A stretch of 64,000 nucleotides of DNA from Leptoclinus maculatus. Lineage: Eukaryota > Chordata > Actinopteri > Perciformes > Stichaeidae. The stretch spans positions 568,001 through 632,000 of the forward strand of contig JAVDOI010000042.1 in the NCBI GenBank assembly GCA_032191485.1, written 5' to 3'. A program made the translations under genes and the position numbers. Below the pieces are notes generated by a model, which did not search any database, had not been told where the DNA came from, and saw nothing but the letters and a program-made list of their open reading frames with translations. This document shows positions 47,515-62,000 of this stretch, piece after piece. How positions within the stretch are numbered: the stretch's first letter is position 1; each line of letters opens with the position of its first letter.

Positions 47515-49827
47515 TTATTCTTATTCTTATTTTTGCCTTTTGGGAGCATTTGGGGGGGACTTGCCATGTACTAAAACTCACCAAATTTTGGGGACTTGTC
47601 AGGTCTGGTGAAAATAGACGTATGAAAAATAATGCATCTTTCTGTGTAAAGAAATGTCTCTCTAGCGCCCCCTACAAGTCAGACCGGTGACGCCCCTCGG
47701 CCAGTATGTCCGATTTACTTGAAATTCAACACACATGTCCAAATCCGCTAGATCTAAAAAAAAGCCTCTCAGACCCCTAAGCTCCGCCTACTTAGATTTT
47801 CCGCCATCTTGAATTTAGTGAAAAACACATTCTTGCAAACTCCTCCTACACGCTGGGTCCGATTACTACAGAATGTTCTGTGGATCATTAATGGACCTAC
47901 GTCATCTAAAATTATCAAAAGCTCTTTGATATCTCTCAGCGTTTACAAGATATGGACCAATAAACTTCTTAGGGGCGTGGCATAATATCAATACACATAA
48001 CTTCTCAACCATTTGTCCTAAAATCCCACAATTGTCTGTATATGTGCACATCGCATCCTGTAACATACCCTAAAAATATTTCTGCATTCGACCACTAGGG
48101 GGCGCTACAGTAAACCCGCAAAGTTGTGCTTTTTGTCACTTTTTGCATTTTTCAGCCTTCGCACTTCAACGAACTCCTCCTACAGATTTTATGCGATCAA
48201 CGTAAAATTTGGTCAGGATGCTCTTAAGACCTTTGTGATTAAAAATTATTAAAATCGTGAGCTTTCATCGAAGAACCTTGACGTGGCGTTGCGGCCATTT
48301 TGCCTCATTGTTTATGAAAAAGGAAGTTGTTATAACTCCAAGGTACATTATTCAATCCACACAATACTTCTCATGCATGATGCTACTTCAAGCCTGAACA
48401 GATTTCAGTTGAAAAAAATGCAATAACTCATAGCGCCGCCTACTGGCTAAAGGAAATGTAAAATTGTATACTTTTCTTTACTCCTCTTAGCCAGGTGACC
48501 TTATGAGTCTCAAATGTTGTAAGGATAGCCTCAAGACATTCATGAAAAATCTCCATGAAAAATTTTGAGTTTTCGTTGAACGCTGTTGCCGTGGCGACGC
48601 GTCGTACGCCATGAAAAAGGAAACTGATGGTTTATTAGCTTAGGATGCTCAATAATTCATAAAACTTTGTACATCTGTCAAAGGCATTGAAAGGAATATT
48701 CTATATGAGTTTTGGCTTTGGCCGTTTTAAATTGCCTCTGTAGCGCCCCCTACAATATTTAAAAAGGAAGCTGATGGTTTAGTAGCTTAGGATGCTCATA
48801 AACTCATGAAACTTTGTAAATCTGTCAAAGGCATTGGAAGGAATATTCTATATGAGTTTTGGCTTTGGCCGTTTTAAATTGCCTCTGTAGCGCCCCCTAC
48901 AATATTTAAAAAGGAAGCTGGTGGTTTAGTGGCTTAGGATGCTCAAAAACTCATGAAACTTTGTAGATGTGTCAAAGGCATTGGAACAAATATTTGTTAT
49001 GATTTCTGGCCTTGGCCGTTTTAAATTGCCTCTGTAGCGCCCCCTACAATATTTCAAAAGAACAGCCCCAGCGCTACGTTTGAGCTACATGTATGAAACT
49101 TTGTAGTCACGTGTATCCTATGGAGACTTAAAAATAAGTCTCTTGGTACCATGCTCTAAACCCTACCGGAAGTCCACCACCTTGATTTATGTGTGAATTT
49201 TCCCTTGATTTTGGACAATTTATAGGCGCTACACTTTAACAAACTCCTCCTAGGGACTTTGTCTGATCCTCTTCAAATTTTGTCAGTACAGTCTCAAGAC
49301 CGTTGTGATTAAAAATTATCAAAAGCTTTACGTTTAACGGCACGGCTTAGCCGTAGCGGGCGGCTACTTTGAGTGATTCCCCGTGAAAAAAGCTGATGTA
49401 ACTCAGCTGGACTTGTTCCAAACGGTCCCAAACTTCACACGCTTGATAACACTCACTGCCCGAGGATGTCTACAAGCTAATTTTCACTAGAACTCACAGC
49501 GCCACCTGCTGGCGAAAGGAAATCTGCATTTTGTGACAAACACCATCCGATTAACGCAACTTTTACACAACGTGGTTTACGTTTGACACAGAGCTACATA
49601 ATGCACGTGTTCCGTAGCACCAGGCAGCTGATACGGGAAGCATCGGACTGTTTGCAAAGCATCATCTCCAGCATCAGGCGGTCCACGCGGGATCAAAAAC
49701 ATCTCACTCGCAGACGCGCCGGCCGACGGTCACGCGCGTTCTCGGACACGCAGGAGGGAGTCCCGCCGGCAACCCCGACGCGCGGAGGATGCGAGGGCCC
49801 GTTCATCGCTGCTCGCAGCTTTAATTA
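47515..49827 (+). repeat. Macrosatellite unit 8 (no hairpin module)
   Basis: 2,313 bp. Three VNTR copies. CTCF-like sites: + 48,092-48,105 (full), - 48,433-48,446 (13 of 14) and 49,499-49,512 (full). Nearly identical to unit 9. Confidence 0.93.
49499..49512 (-). promoter_or_regulatory. Representative - strand CTCF-like site near the unit 3' end
   Basis: In complement CCAGCAGGTGGCGC, a full core match. Full matches are in units 5, 6, 8 and 9; one mismatch in units 1-4, 7, 10, 11 and 12. It faces the + strand site of the same unit. Confidence 0.6.
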
Positions 49828-52140
49828 TTATTCTTATTCTTATTTTTGCCTTTTGGGAGCATTTGGGGGGGACTTGCCATGTACTAAAACTCACCAAATT
49901 TTGGGGACTTGTCAGGTCTGGTGAAAATAGACGTATGAAAAATAATGCATCTTTCTGTGTAAAGAAATGTCTCTCTAGCGCCCCCTACAAGTCAGACCGG
50001 TGACGCCCCTCGGCCAGTATGTCCGATTTACTTGAAATTCAACACACATGTCCAAATCCGCTAGATCTAAAAAAAAGCCTCTCAGACCCCTAAGCTCCGC
50101 CTACTTAGATTTTCCGCCATCTTGAATTTAGTGAAAAACACATTCTTGCAAACTCCTCCTACACGCTGGGTCCGATTACTACAGAATGTTCTGTGGATCA
50201 TTAATGGACCTACGTCATCTAAAATTATCAAAAGCTCTTTGATATCTCTCAGCGTTTACAAGATATGGACCAATAAACTTCTTAGGGGCGTGGCATAATA
50301 TCAATACACATAACTTCTCAACCATTTGTCCTAAAATCCCACAATTGTCTGTATATGTGCACATCGCATCCTGTAACATACCCTAAAAATATTTCTGCAT
50401 TCGACCACTAGGGGGCGCTACAGTAAACCCGCAAAGTTGTGCTTTTTGTCACTTTTTGCATTTTTCAGCCTTCGCACTTCAACGAACTCCTCCTACAGAT
50501 TTTATGCGATCAACGTAAAATTTGGTCAGGATGCTCTTAAGACCTTTGTGATTAAAAATTATTAAAATCGTGAGCTTTCATCGAAGAACCTTGACGTGGC
50601 GTTGCGGCCATTTTGCCTCATTGTTTATGAAAAAGGAAGTTGTTATAACTCCAAGGTACATTATTCAATCCACACAATACTTCTCATGCATGATGCTACT
50701 TCAAGCCTGAACAGATTTCAGTTGAAAAAAATGCAATAACTCATAGCGCCGCCTACTGGCTAAAGGAAATGTAAAATTGTATACTTTTCTTTACTCCTCT
50801 TAGCCAGGTGACCTTATGAGTCTCAAATGTTGTAAGGATAGCCTCAAGACATTCATGAAAAATCTCCATGAAAAATTTTGAGTTTTCGTTGAACGCTGTT
50901 GCCGTGGCGACGCGTCGTACGCCATGAAAAAGGAAACTGATGGTTTATTAGCTTAGGATGCTCAATAATTCATAAAACTTTGTACATCTGTCAAAGGCAT
51001 TGAAAGGAATATTCTATATGAGTTTTGGCTTTGGCCGTTTTAAATTGCCTCTGTAGCGCCCCCTACAATATTTAAAAAGGAAGCTGATGGTTTAGTAGCT
51101 TAGGATGCTCATAAACTCATGAAACTTTGTAAATCTGTCAAAGGCATTGGAAGGAATATTCTATATGAGTTTTGGCTTTGGCCGTTTTAAATTGCCTCTG
51201 TAGCGCCCCCTACAATATTTAAAAAGGAAGCTGGTGGTTTAGTGGCTTAGGATGCTCAAAAACTCATGAAACTTTGTAGATGTGTCAAAGGCATTGGAAC
51301 AAATATTTGTTATGATTTCTGGCCTTGGCCGTTTTAAATTGCCTCTGTAGCGCCCCCTACAATATTTCAAAAGAACAGCCCCAGCGCTACGTTTGAGCTA
51401 CATGTATGAAACTTTGTAGTCACGTGTATCCTATGGAGACTTAAAAATAAGTCTCTTGGTACCATGCTCTAAACCCTACCGGAAGTCCACCACCTTGATT
51501 TATGTGTGAATTTTCCCTTGATTTTGGACAATTTATAGGCGCTACACTTTAACAAACTCCTCCTAGGGACTTTGTCTGATCCTCTTCAAATTTTGTCAGT
51601 ACAGTCTCAAGACCGTTGTGATTAAAAATTATCAAAAGCTTTACGTTTAACGGCACGGCTTAGCCGTAGCGGGCGGCTACTTTGAGTGATTCCCCGTGAA
51701 AAAAGCTGATGTAACTCAGCTGGACTTGTTCCAAACGGTCCCAAACTTCACACGCTTGATAACACTCACTGCCCGAGGATGTCTACAAGCTAATTTTCAC
51801 TAGAACTCACAGCGCCACCTGCTGGCGAAAGGAAATCTGCATTTTGTGACAAACACCATCCGATTAACGCAACTTTTACACAACGTGGTTTACGTTTGAC
51901 ACAGAGCTACATAATGCACGTGTTCCGTAGCACCAGGCAGCTGATACGGGAAGCATCGGACTGTTTGCAAAGCATCATCTCCAGCATCAGGCGGTCCACG
52001 CGGGATCAAAAACATCTCACTCGCAGACGCGCCGGCCGACGGTCACGCGCGTTCTCGGACACGCAGGAGGGAGTCCCGCCGGCAACCCCGACGCGCGGAG
52101 GATGCGAGGGCCCGTTCATCGCTGCTCGCAGCTTTAATTA
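49828..52140 (+). repeat. Macrosatellite unit 9, near-copy of unit 8
   Basis: Same length as unit 8 (2,313 bp) and the same private variants (GCTCTTTGATATC, CCACCACCTTG, AAAACATCTCACTCGC). All landmarks are offset by exactly 2,313. CTCF-like sites: + 50,405-50,418 (full), - 50,746-50,759 and 51,812-51,825 (full). Reads as a very recent tandem duplication. Confidence 0.93.
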
Positions 52141-54357
52141 GGGCCCGAGCGGCCGACAACGTCGGGCCTGCGAAGGCCCTATTGTAATTGAAAGGGTTAT
52201 TATTATTTTTATTTTTATTTGCCGGAGAAAGGAGCTTTTTGGGGTACTTGCCATGCATGAAAACTCACCATTTTTGCACACTTGTCAGATCTGGTGGAGA
52301 AAATCATCTGCCATAAATGTCACATTTGTGTGTAAAAAGATGGCTCTCTAGCGCCCCCTACAAGTCGGCCCCGTCGGCCACTATGCCCGATTTACTTGAA
52401 ATTCAACTGACATATCCAGTCAACTTAGATCTACAAAAAATCCTCTCAGACCCCTAAGCTCCGCCTACTTAGATTTTCCGCCATCTTGAATTTTGTGAAA
52501 AACATATTCTTGCAAACTCCTCCTACATGCTGGGTCCGATTATTACAGAATTTTCTGTGGATCATTAATGGACCTATGTCATGTAAAATTATCAAAAGCT
52601 TTTTGTTATCTCTTAGCGTTTACAAGATATGGACCAATAAACTTCTTAGGGGCGTGGCATAATATCAATACACATAACTTCTCAACCATCTGTCCTAAAA
52701 TCCCAAAATTGTGAGTATATGTGCACATCGCATCCTGTAACATACCCTAAAAATCTTTCTGCATTCAACCACTAGGGGGCGCTACAGTGAACCCGCAAAG
52801 TTGTGCTTTTTGTCACTTTTTGCATTTTTCAGCCTTCGCACTTCAACGAACTCCTCCTACAGATTTTATGCGATCAACGTAAAATTTGGTCAGGATGCTC
52901 TTAAGACCTTTGTGATTAAAAATTATCAAAATCGTGAGTTTTCATCGAAGAACCTTGACGTGGCGTTGCGGCCATTTTGCCTCATTGTTTATGAAAAAGG
53001 AAGTTGTTATAACTCCAAGGTACATTATCCAATCCACACAAAACTTCTCATGCATGATGCTACTTCAAGCCTGAACAGATTTCAGTTGAAAAAAATGCAA
53101 TAACTCATAGCGCCGCCTACTGGCTAAAGGAAATGTAAAACTTTCTACTTTTCTTTACTCCTCTTAGCCAGGTGACCTTATGAGTCTAAAATTTTGTAAG
53201 GATAGCCTCAAGACATTGATAAAAAATCGCCATGAAAAATTTTGAGTTTTCGTTGAACGCTGTTGCCGTGGCGACGCGTCGTACGCCATGAAAAAGGAAG
53301 CTGATGGTTTATTAGCTTAGGATGCTCAATAATTCATAAAACTTTGTACATCTGTCAAAGGCATTGGAAGGAATATTCTATATGAGTTTTGGCTTTGGCC
53401 GTTTTAAATTGCCTCTGTAGCGCCCCCTACAATATTTCAAAAGGAAGCTGATGGTTTAGTGGCTTAGGATGCTCATAAACTCATGAAACTTTGTACATCT
53501 GTCAAAGGCATTGGAAGGAATATTGTATGTGATTTGTGGCCTTAATTGTTTTAAATTGCCTCTGTAGCGCCCCCTACAATATTTCAAAAGACCAGCCCCA
53601 GCGCTACGTTTGAGCTGCATGTATGAAACTTTGTATTTACGTGTATCCTATGGAGACTTAAAAATAAGTCTCTTGGAACCATGCTCTAAACCCAACCGGA
53701 AGTCCGCCACTTTGATTTATGTGTGAATTTTCCCTTGATTTTGGACAATTTATAGGCGCTACACTTTAACGAACTCCTCCTAGGGACTTTGTCTGATCCT
53801 CTTCAAATTTTGTCAGTACAGTCTAGAGACCGTTGTGATTAAAAATTATCAAAAGCTTTACGTTTAACGGCACGGCTTAGCCGTAGCGGGCGGCTACTTT
53901 GAGTGATTCCCCGTGAAAAAAGCTGATGTAACTCAGCTGGACTTGTTCCAAACGGTCCCAAACTTCACACGCTTGATAACACTCATGGCCTGAGGATGTC
54001 TACAAGCTAATTTTCACTAGTACTCACAGCGCCACCTGCTGCCGAAAGGAAATCTGCATTTTGTGACAAACACCATCCGATTAACGCTACTTTCACACAA
54101 CGTGGTTTACATTTGACACAGAGCTACGTAATGCACGTGTTCCGTAGCACCAGGCAGCTGATACGGGAAGCATCGGACTGTTTGCAAAGCATCGTTTCCA
54201 GCATCAGGCGGTCCACGCGGGATCAAAGACGTCTCGCTCGCAGACGCGCCGGCCGACGGTCGCGCGCGTTCTCGGACACGCAGGAGGGAGTCCCGCCGGC
54301 AACCCCGACGCGCGGAGGATGCGAGGGCCCGTTCATCGCTGCTCGCAGCTTTAATTA
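52141..54357 (+). repeat. Macrosatellite unit 10
   Basis: 2,217 bp, the shortest: one hairpin module and two VNTR copies, the second diverged (GGCCTTAATTG). Its 5' segment matches unit 2. CTCF-like sites: + 52,769-52,782 (full), - 53,110-53,123 and 54,029-54,042 (13 of 14). Confidence 0.92.
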
Positions 54358-56584
54358 GGGCCCGAGCGGCCGACAACGTCGGGCCTGCGAAGGCCCTATT
54401 GTAATTGTAAGGTTTTTTATTATTATGATTTTTATTTTAATCATTTGGGGACTTTTTCGGGGTACTTCCCATGCATGAAAACTCACAAAATTTTGGGGAC
54501 TTGTCAGGTCTGGCTGAACTTAGAGTCTGAAAAAGAATGCATTTTTCTGTGTAAAAAATGGCTCTCTAGCGCCCCCTACAAATCGTACCGGCGACGCCCC
54601 TCGGCAAGTATGTCTGATTTATTTGAAATTCAACACACATGTCCAAATCCGCTAGATCTAAAAAAAAGCCTCTCAGACCCCTAAGCTCCGCCTACTTAGA
54701 TTTTCCGCCATCTTGAATTTAGTGAAAAACACATTTCTGCACACTTCTCCTACACACTGTGTCTGATTACTCCAGAATTTTATATGAATCATTATTGGAC
54801 ATATATCATCTATAATTATCAAAATCTTTTTGATATCTCTTAGCGTTTACAAGATATGGACCAATAAACTACTTAGGGGCGTGGCATAATATCAATACAC
54901 ATAACTTCTCAACCATTTGTCCTAAATTCCCAAAATATTCTGTATATGTGCACATCGCATCCTATAACATACCCTGAGAATTTATTTGTATTCGACAGCT
55001 AGGGGGCGCTACAGTAAACCCGCAAAGTTGTGCTTTTTGTCACTTTTTGCATTTTTCTGCCTTCGCACTTCAACGAACTCCTCCTACAGATTTTATGCGA
55101 TCAACGTAAAATTTGGTCAGGATGCTCTTAAGACCTTTGTGATTAAAAATTATCAAAATCGTGAGTTTTCATCGAAGAACCTGGACCTGGCGTTGCGGCC
55201 ATTTTGCCTCATTGTTTATGAAAAAGGAAGTTGTTATAACTCCAAGGTACATTATCCAATCCACACAAAACTTCTCATGCATGATGCTCCTTCAAGCCTG
55301 AACAGATTTCAGTTAAAAAAAATGCAATAATTCATAGCGCCGCCTACTGGCTAAAGGAAATGTAAAATTTTATACTTTTCTTTACTCCTCTTAGCCAGGT
55401 GACCTTATGAGTCTCAAATTTTGTAAGGATAGCCTCAAGACATTGATGAAAAATCGCCATGAAAACTTTTGAGTTTTCGTTGAACGCTGTTGCCGTGGCG
55501 ACGCGTCGTACGCCATGAAAAAGGAAGCTGATGGTTTATTAGCTTAGGATGCTCAATAATTCATAAAACTTTGTAGATCTGCCAAAGGCATTGGAAGGAA
55601 TATTCTATATAATTTTTGGCTTTGGCCGTTTTAAATTGCCTCTGTAGCGCCCCCTACAATATTTAAAAAGGAAGCTGATGGTTTAGTGGCTTAGGATGCT
55701 CAAAAACTCATGAAACTTTGTATATGTGTCAAAAGCATTGGGACAAATATTTTATATGATTTTTGGCCTTGGCCGTTGTAAATTGCCTCTGTAGCGCCCC
55801 CTACAATATTTCAAAAGAGCAGCCCCAGCGCTACGTTTGAGCTGCATGTATGAAACTTTGTAGTTACGTGTATCCTATGGAGACTTAAACATAAGTCTCT
55901 TGGGACCATGCTCTAAACCCTACCGGAAGTCCGCCACTTTGATTTATGTGTGAATTTTCCCTTCATTTTGGACAATTTACAGGCGCTACACTTTAACGAA
56001 CTCCTCCTAGGGACTTTGTCTGATCCTCTTCAAATTTTGTCAGTACAGTCTCAAGACCGTTGTGATTAAAAATTATCAAAAGCTTTACGTTTAACGGCAC
56101 GGCTTAGCCGTAGCGGGCGGCTACTTTAAGTGATTCCCCGTGAAAAAAGCTGATGTAACTCAGCTGGACTTGTTCCAAACGGTCCCAAACTTCACACGCT
56201 TGATAACACTCACTGCCAGAGGATGTCTACAAGCTAATTTTCACTAGTACTCACAGCGCCACCTGCCGGCGAAAGGAAATCTGCATTTTGTGACAAACGC
56301 CATCCGATTAACACGACTTTCACACAACGTGGTTTACGTTTGACAGAGAGCTACACAATGCACGTGTTCCGTAGCACCAGGCAGCAGATACGGGAAGCAC
56401 CGGACTGTTTGCAAAGCATCGTTTCCAGCATCAGGCGGTCCACGCGGGATCAAAGACGTCTCGCTCGCAGACGCGCCGGCCGACGGTCGCGCGCGTTCTC
56501 GGACACGCAGGAGGGAGTCCCGCCGGCAACCCCGACGCGCGGAGGATGCGAGGGCCCGTTCATCGCTGCTCGCAGCTTTAATTA
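54358..56584 (+). repeat. Macrosatellite unit 11
   Basis: One hairpin module. 5' part like unit 3 but with a diverged stretch at ~54,730-54,840. Two VNTR copies. The + strand site is weak (GACAGCTAGGGGGCGC, 54,996-55,009). - strand sites at 55,337-55,350 and 56,256-56,269. Confidence 0.92.
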
Positions 56585-59036
56585 TGATTTTTATTTTTGT
56601 GGGGATGGAGCTTGTAGGGGCACTTGCCATGCATGAAAACTCACCAATTTTGCACACCTGTCAGATCTGGTGTAGAAACTCTGAGGCGAAAAATTCCATA
56701 TTTGTGTGTAAAAAAATGACTCTCTAGCGCCCCCTACAAAACAGTCCGGCCACGCCCCTCGGCCAGTATGTCCGATTTACTTGAAATTCAACACACATGT
56801 CCATATCCGCTAGATCTAAAAAAAAGCCTCTCAGACCCCTAAGCTCCGCCTACTTAGATTTTCCGCCATCTTGAATTTAGTGAAAAACACATTCTTGCAA
56901 ACTCCTCCTACACGCTGGGTCCGATTACTACAGAATTGTCTGTGGATCATTAATGGACCTACGTCATCTAAAATTATCAAAAGCTTTTTGATATCTCTTA
57001 GCGTTTACAAGATATGGACCAATACATTTCTTAGGGGCGTGGCATTATATCAATACACATAACTTCTCAACCATCTGTCCTAAAATCCCAAAATTGTGAG
57101 TATATGTGCACATCGCATCCCGTAACATACCCTAAAAATCTTTCTGCATTCAACAACTAGGGGGCGCTACAGTAAACCCGCAAAGTTGTGCTTTTTGTCA
57201 CTTTTTGCATTTTTCAGCCTTCGCACTTCAACGAACTCCTCCTACACATTTTATGCGATCAACGTAAAATTTGGTCAGGATGCTCTTAAGACCTTTGTGA
57301 TTAAAAATTATCAAAATCGTGAGTTTTCATCGAAGAACCTTGACGTGGCGTTGCGGCCATTTTGCCTCATTGTTTATGAAAAAGGAAGTCGTTATAACTC
57401 CAAGGTTCATTATCCAATCCACACAAAACTTCTCATGCATGATGCTACTTCAAGCTTGAACATACTTCAGTTGAAAACAATGCAATAACTCATAGCGCCG
57501 CCTACTGGCTAAAGGAAATGTAAAATGTTATACTTTTCTTTACTCCTCTTAGCCAGGTGACCTTATGAGTCTCAAATTTTGTAAGGATAGCCTCAAGACA
57601 TTGATGAAAAATCGCCATGAAAAATTTTGAGTTTTCGTTGAACGCTGTTGCCGTGGCGACGCGTCGTACGCCATGAAAAAGGAAGCTGATGGTTTATTAG
57701 CTTAGAATGCTCAATAATTCATAAAACTTTGTACATCTGTCAAAGGCATTGAAAGGAATATTCTATATGATTTTTGGCCTTGCCCGTTTTAAATTGCCTC
57801 TGTAGCGCCCCCTACAATATTTAAAAAGGAAGCCGATGGTTTAGTGGCTTAGGATGCTCATAAACTCATGAAACTTTGTACATCTGTCAAAGGCATTGGA
57901 AGGAATATTCTATATGAGTGTTGGCTTTGGCCGTTTTAAATTGCCTCTGTAGCGCCCCCTACAATATTTCAAAAGGAAGCTGATGGTTTAGTGGCTTAGG
58001 ATGCTCATAAACTCATGAAACTTTGTACATCTGTCAAAGGCATTGGAAGGAATATTCTATATGAGTTTTGGCTTTGGTCGTTTTAAATTGCCTCTGTAGC
58101 GCCCCCTACAATATTTAAAAAGGAAGCTGATGGTTTAGTGGCTTAGGATGCTCAAAAACTCATGAAACTTTGTAGATGTGTCAAAGGCATTGGAACAAAT
58201 ATTTTGTATGATTTCTGGCCTTGGCCGTTTTAAATTGCCTCTGTAGCGCCCCCTACAATATTTCAAAAGAGCAGCCCCAGCGCTACGTTTGAGCTGCATG
58301 TATTAAACTTTGTAGTCACGTGTATCCTATGGAGACTTAAAAATAAGTCTCTTGGAACCATGCTCTAAACCCTACCGTAAGTCCGCCACTTTGATTTATG
58401 TGTGAATTTTCCCTTGATTTTGGACAATTTATAGGCGCTACACTTTAACAAACTCCTCCTAGGGACTTTGTCTGATCCTCTTCAAATTTTGTCAGTACAG
58501 TCTAGAGACCATTGTGATTAAGAATTATCAAAAGCTTTACGTTTAACGGCACGGCTTAGCCGTAGCGGGCGGCTACTTTAAGTGATTCCCCGTGAAAAAA
58601 GCTGATGTAACTCAGCTGGACTTGTTCCAAACGGTCCCAAACTTCACACGCTTGATAACACTCACTGCCCGAGGATGTCTACAAGCTAATTTTCACTAGT
58701 ACTCACAGCGCCACCTGCCGGCGAAAGGAAATCTGCATTTTTTGACAAACGCCATCCGATTAACACGACTTTTACACAACGTGGTTTACGTTTGACACAG
58801 AGCTACACAATGCACGTGTTCCGTAGCACCAGGCAGCAGATACGGGAAGCACCGGACTGTTTGCAAAGCATCATCTCCAGCATCAGGCGGTCCACGCGGG
58901 ATCAAAAACGTCTCACTCGCAGACGCGCCGGCCGACGGTCACGCGCGTTCTCGGACACGCAGGAGGGAGTCCCGCCGGCAACCCCGACGCGCGGAGGATG
59001 CGAGGGCCCGTTCATCGCTGCTCGCAGCTTTAATTA
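56585..59036 (+). repeat. Macrosatellite unit 12 (no hairpin module)
   Basis: Four VNTR copies. + strand site 57,154-57,167 has one mismatch (CAACTAGGGGGCGC); - strand sites at 57,495-57,508 and 58,708-58,721. Last unit of the main subfamily. Confidence 0.92.
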
Positions 59037-62000
59037 GGGCCCGAGCGGCCGACAACGTCGGGCCTGCGAAGGCCCTATTGTAATTGTAAGGATTCTTATT
59101 AGGGCCCGAGCGGCCGACAACGTCGGGCCTGCGAAGGCCCTATTGTAATTGTAAGGTTTATTAGGGCCCGAGCGGCCGACAACGTCGGGCCTGCGAAGGC
59201 CCTATTGTAATTGTAAGGTTTTTTATTATTATTAGGGCCCGAGCTCCGACGTAGTCGGTACGAGGACCTATTGTATTTGTAATGTTTATTAGGGCCCGAG
59301 CTCCGACGTAGTCGGTACGAGGACCTATTGTATTTGTAATGTTTATTATTATTATTATTATTATTATCGTACCAGTTTCGTCGCAAAAAAGAGGAGCTTG
59401 GGAAACTGGAAATGTTGCGAAATTTGGCACGCAAGCCAGAATTTGCGAAAATTGCATTCTGATTGGGGTGTCGAGCCGCGGTATGAAATATTGGCTCGAT
59501 AGCGCCCCCTGTTGAGTAGCCCCAACACCAGGTTTCACCTAGCTGTATGAAATTTGGTAGGTATGTGGAAGTTGATGGGACGTACAAAAAATCCTCTTGG
59601 AACTTTTCACTAAACCAAACAGGAAGTCGGCCATTTTGAATTTTATGACGTTTTTGGACCGTTTCAAGGCGTCATACTGTAATGAACTCCTCCTAGAGAT
59701 TTAACCCGATCAACTGCAGATTTGGTCAGTATGCTCTTGAGACCTTGGCAGTGAAATGTTACTCAAAGATCAAAAAGTTATCGAACGATGTAACCGTGGC
59801 GTGGCGTCAAAGATACACCATTCGCCGCCAAACAGGAAGTTGTTGTAACTTGGCCGTACATTGTCTAATCTGCTCCACATTTTTCATATATCATAAGACC
59901 CTGACCCGGAACACATCTATATGAGAATTTAGAATCATAGTAATAGCGCCACCTAGTGGCAACCGGAAGTTGTAAGTTGTGTTCTTTGACATCCTGCTCC
60001 TCACAGATTATTCAGATCCCTCTAAAGTTTTGTCAGAAAAGCCTTAAGACCTTGATAATGTTTTATTGAGAAGATTGTAAAAAGTTGTCGAAGGGCGGCG
60101 ACGTGGCGGCTCGGCGAATTTTGATCCTTCGCCATGAACGAATAGATTGATGTAACTCGACTCCACATCATCAGATCTTTACCAGATTTCACTTGTTTGA
60201 TTAGACTCCAGTCTTGAAGACATCCACAGGTCAATTTTGAATCATAGTCATAGCGCCACCTACTGGTAACAGTAAGTTAAAGTCTTTATACTTTGGCTTG
60301 TTTCTCTTAGCAGGTAAATCAGATCAACATCAAATTAGTTCCACACAAATGTAAGAAGTTCATAATGCCAGTTCATGAAGCTTTTGATGTTTCGTCGAAC
60401 GCCGTTGCCGTGGCGACGCAGTCTTCGCCGTGAAAAACGAAGGCAATTTTGAGAGGCTAAAAATGCTCGAAACATAAACAAACTTGGCATTCACATTTAA
60501 AGCCCAAAATGTAGTTACATAATATGGTTTTAATGCTTCAGAGTGGCAAATTGGCTCAATAGCGCCCCCTACAAAATTTCAAAGAAGCAGCCCTCGCAGT
60601 ATGTTTGACCTAGATGTATAAACTTTGGTAGGCACATGTATCACATGTGGACTTAAAATAAAGTCTCTTGGGACCATGCTCTAAACCCAACCGGAAGTCA
60701 GCCATTTTGAATTGTTTATGAATTTCTAGTGTCGTTTTTGTCATTTCCAGGCGCTGCACTTTAACGAACTCCTCCTAGGGAAATAATTGAATCAACTTCG
60801 AATTTGGTCAGAACAATCTAAAGACCTTTGTGATGAAAAGTTACTCAAAGCTTGTTGTTTCGTGAAAAGCCGTCGCCGTGGCGACGCATTCTTCGCCATG
60901 AAACATTAAGGTGTTTTTGAGGGGCTAAAAATGCTCATAACATAACCAAACTTGTCACACACATTTAAAATCCTGAATGTAGTTATCTGATGTGATTTTA
61001 ATGCTTCAGAGTGGCAAATCGGCTCAATAGCGCCCCCTACAAAATTTCAACGAAGCAGCCCTCGCAGTATGTTTGACCTAGATGTATGAAATTTGGTAGG
61101 AACATGTATCACATATGGACTTAAATAAAAGTCTCTTGGGGCCATGCCCTAAACCCAACCGGAAGTCAGCAATTTTTTATTTTGTATGAATTTCCTGTGT
61201 TTTTTTGGCAATTTCCAGGTGCTTTACTTTAACGAACTCCTCCTAGGGAATTAATCAGATCAACTTAGAATTTGGTCAGAACAATCTAAAGACCTTAGTG
61301 ATTAAAAGTTACTAACAGCTTTAGGTTTCATCGAACGACGTGGATATGGTGTGGCAGTCATTTTAGATGGTTCACCATCATCCATCAAGCTGTTGTAACT
61401 CGACTGTACTTTGTCAAAACTGTCCCTAACTTGACATGCTTGTTGACTGTCATGACTTTAGGACTTCTGCATGCCAATATTAACACATAGTCATAGCGCC
61501 ACCTACTGATAAGCACGGACGTAAGCAGGATTCGATAATTACTGCGGTCCAAACACTGAATTTATTAAAAAGGGTTTGTGGTCACACCATGAGAAAAAGA
61601 CTCCTCTGATCTAAATATGTGCATACTGAGATGCTTGAAGAACAAAAGTTAGATAACAGTGGTTCTCAAACCATGTCAGTGGGCATTAGTATAAATGATC
61701 TGTCCAGAGCTTCTACATGAGAATCAGGTTAAATGTTACAATGAATGCTTCACACTACAATCTAAAGTTAAGAGACGAGCTTAAAATGAAAACAGTGTTA
61801 GATTAAAGTGTTCAAGTAAAAGCAAATGACACTACTGTTCTGTTAACTTTCATGCAAGTCCAAATACAATCAGCAGGACACTGCAGGGAGTTGAACCCCA
61901 TCCCAGTAAACCGACAGTCTGTTATGTTACAAACACTGAAGCGCATTCACGCACATTCATTTCATTAATGATCTTAACAGGCTTACATTCATGATTGTAT

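Noticed and set aside
59099..59587. 162-codon minus-strand frame across hairpin modules and linker
   Set aside because: It consists of translated hairpin modules and TTATTA microsatellite (Asn runs); length comes from repetition.
61860..61935. tRNA-like segment on the minus strand (GGGGTTCAACTCCC resembles a B box)
   Set aside because: No convincing cloverleaf or A box; at most a decayed tRNA-derived SINE.
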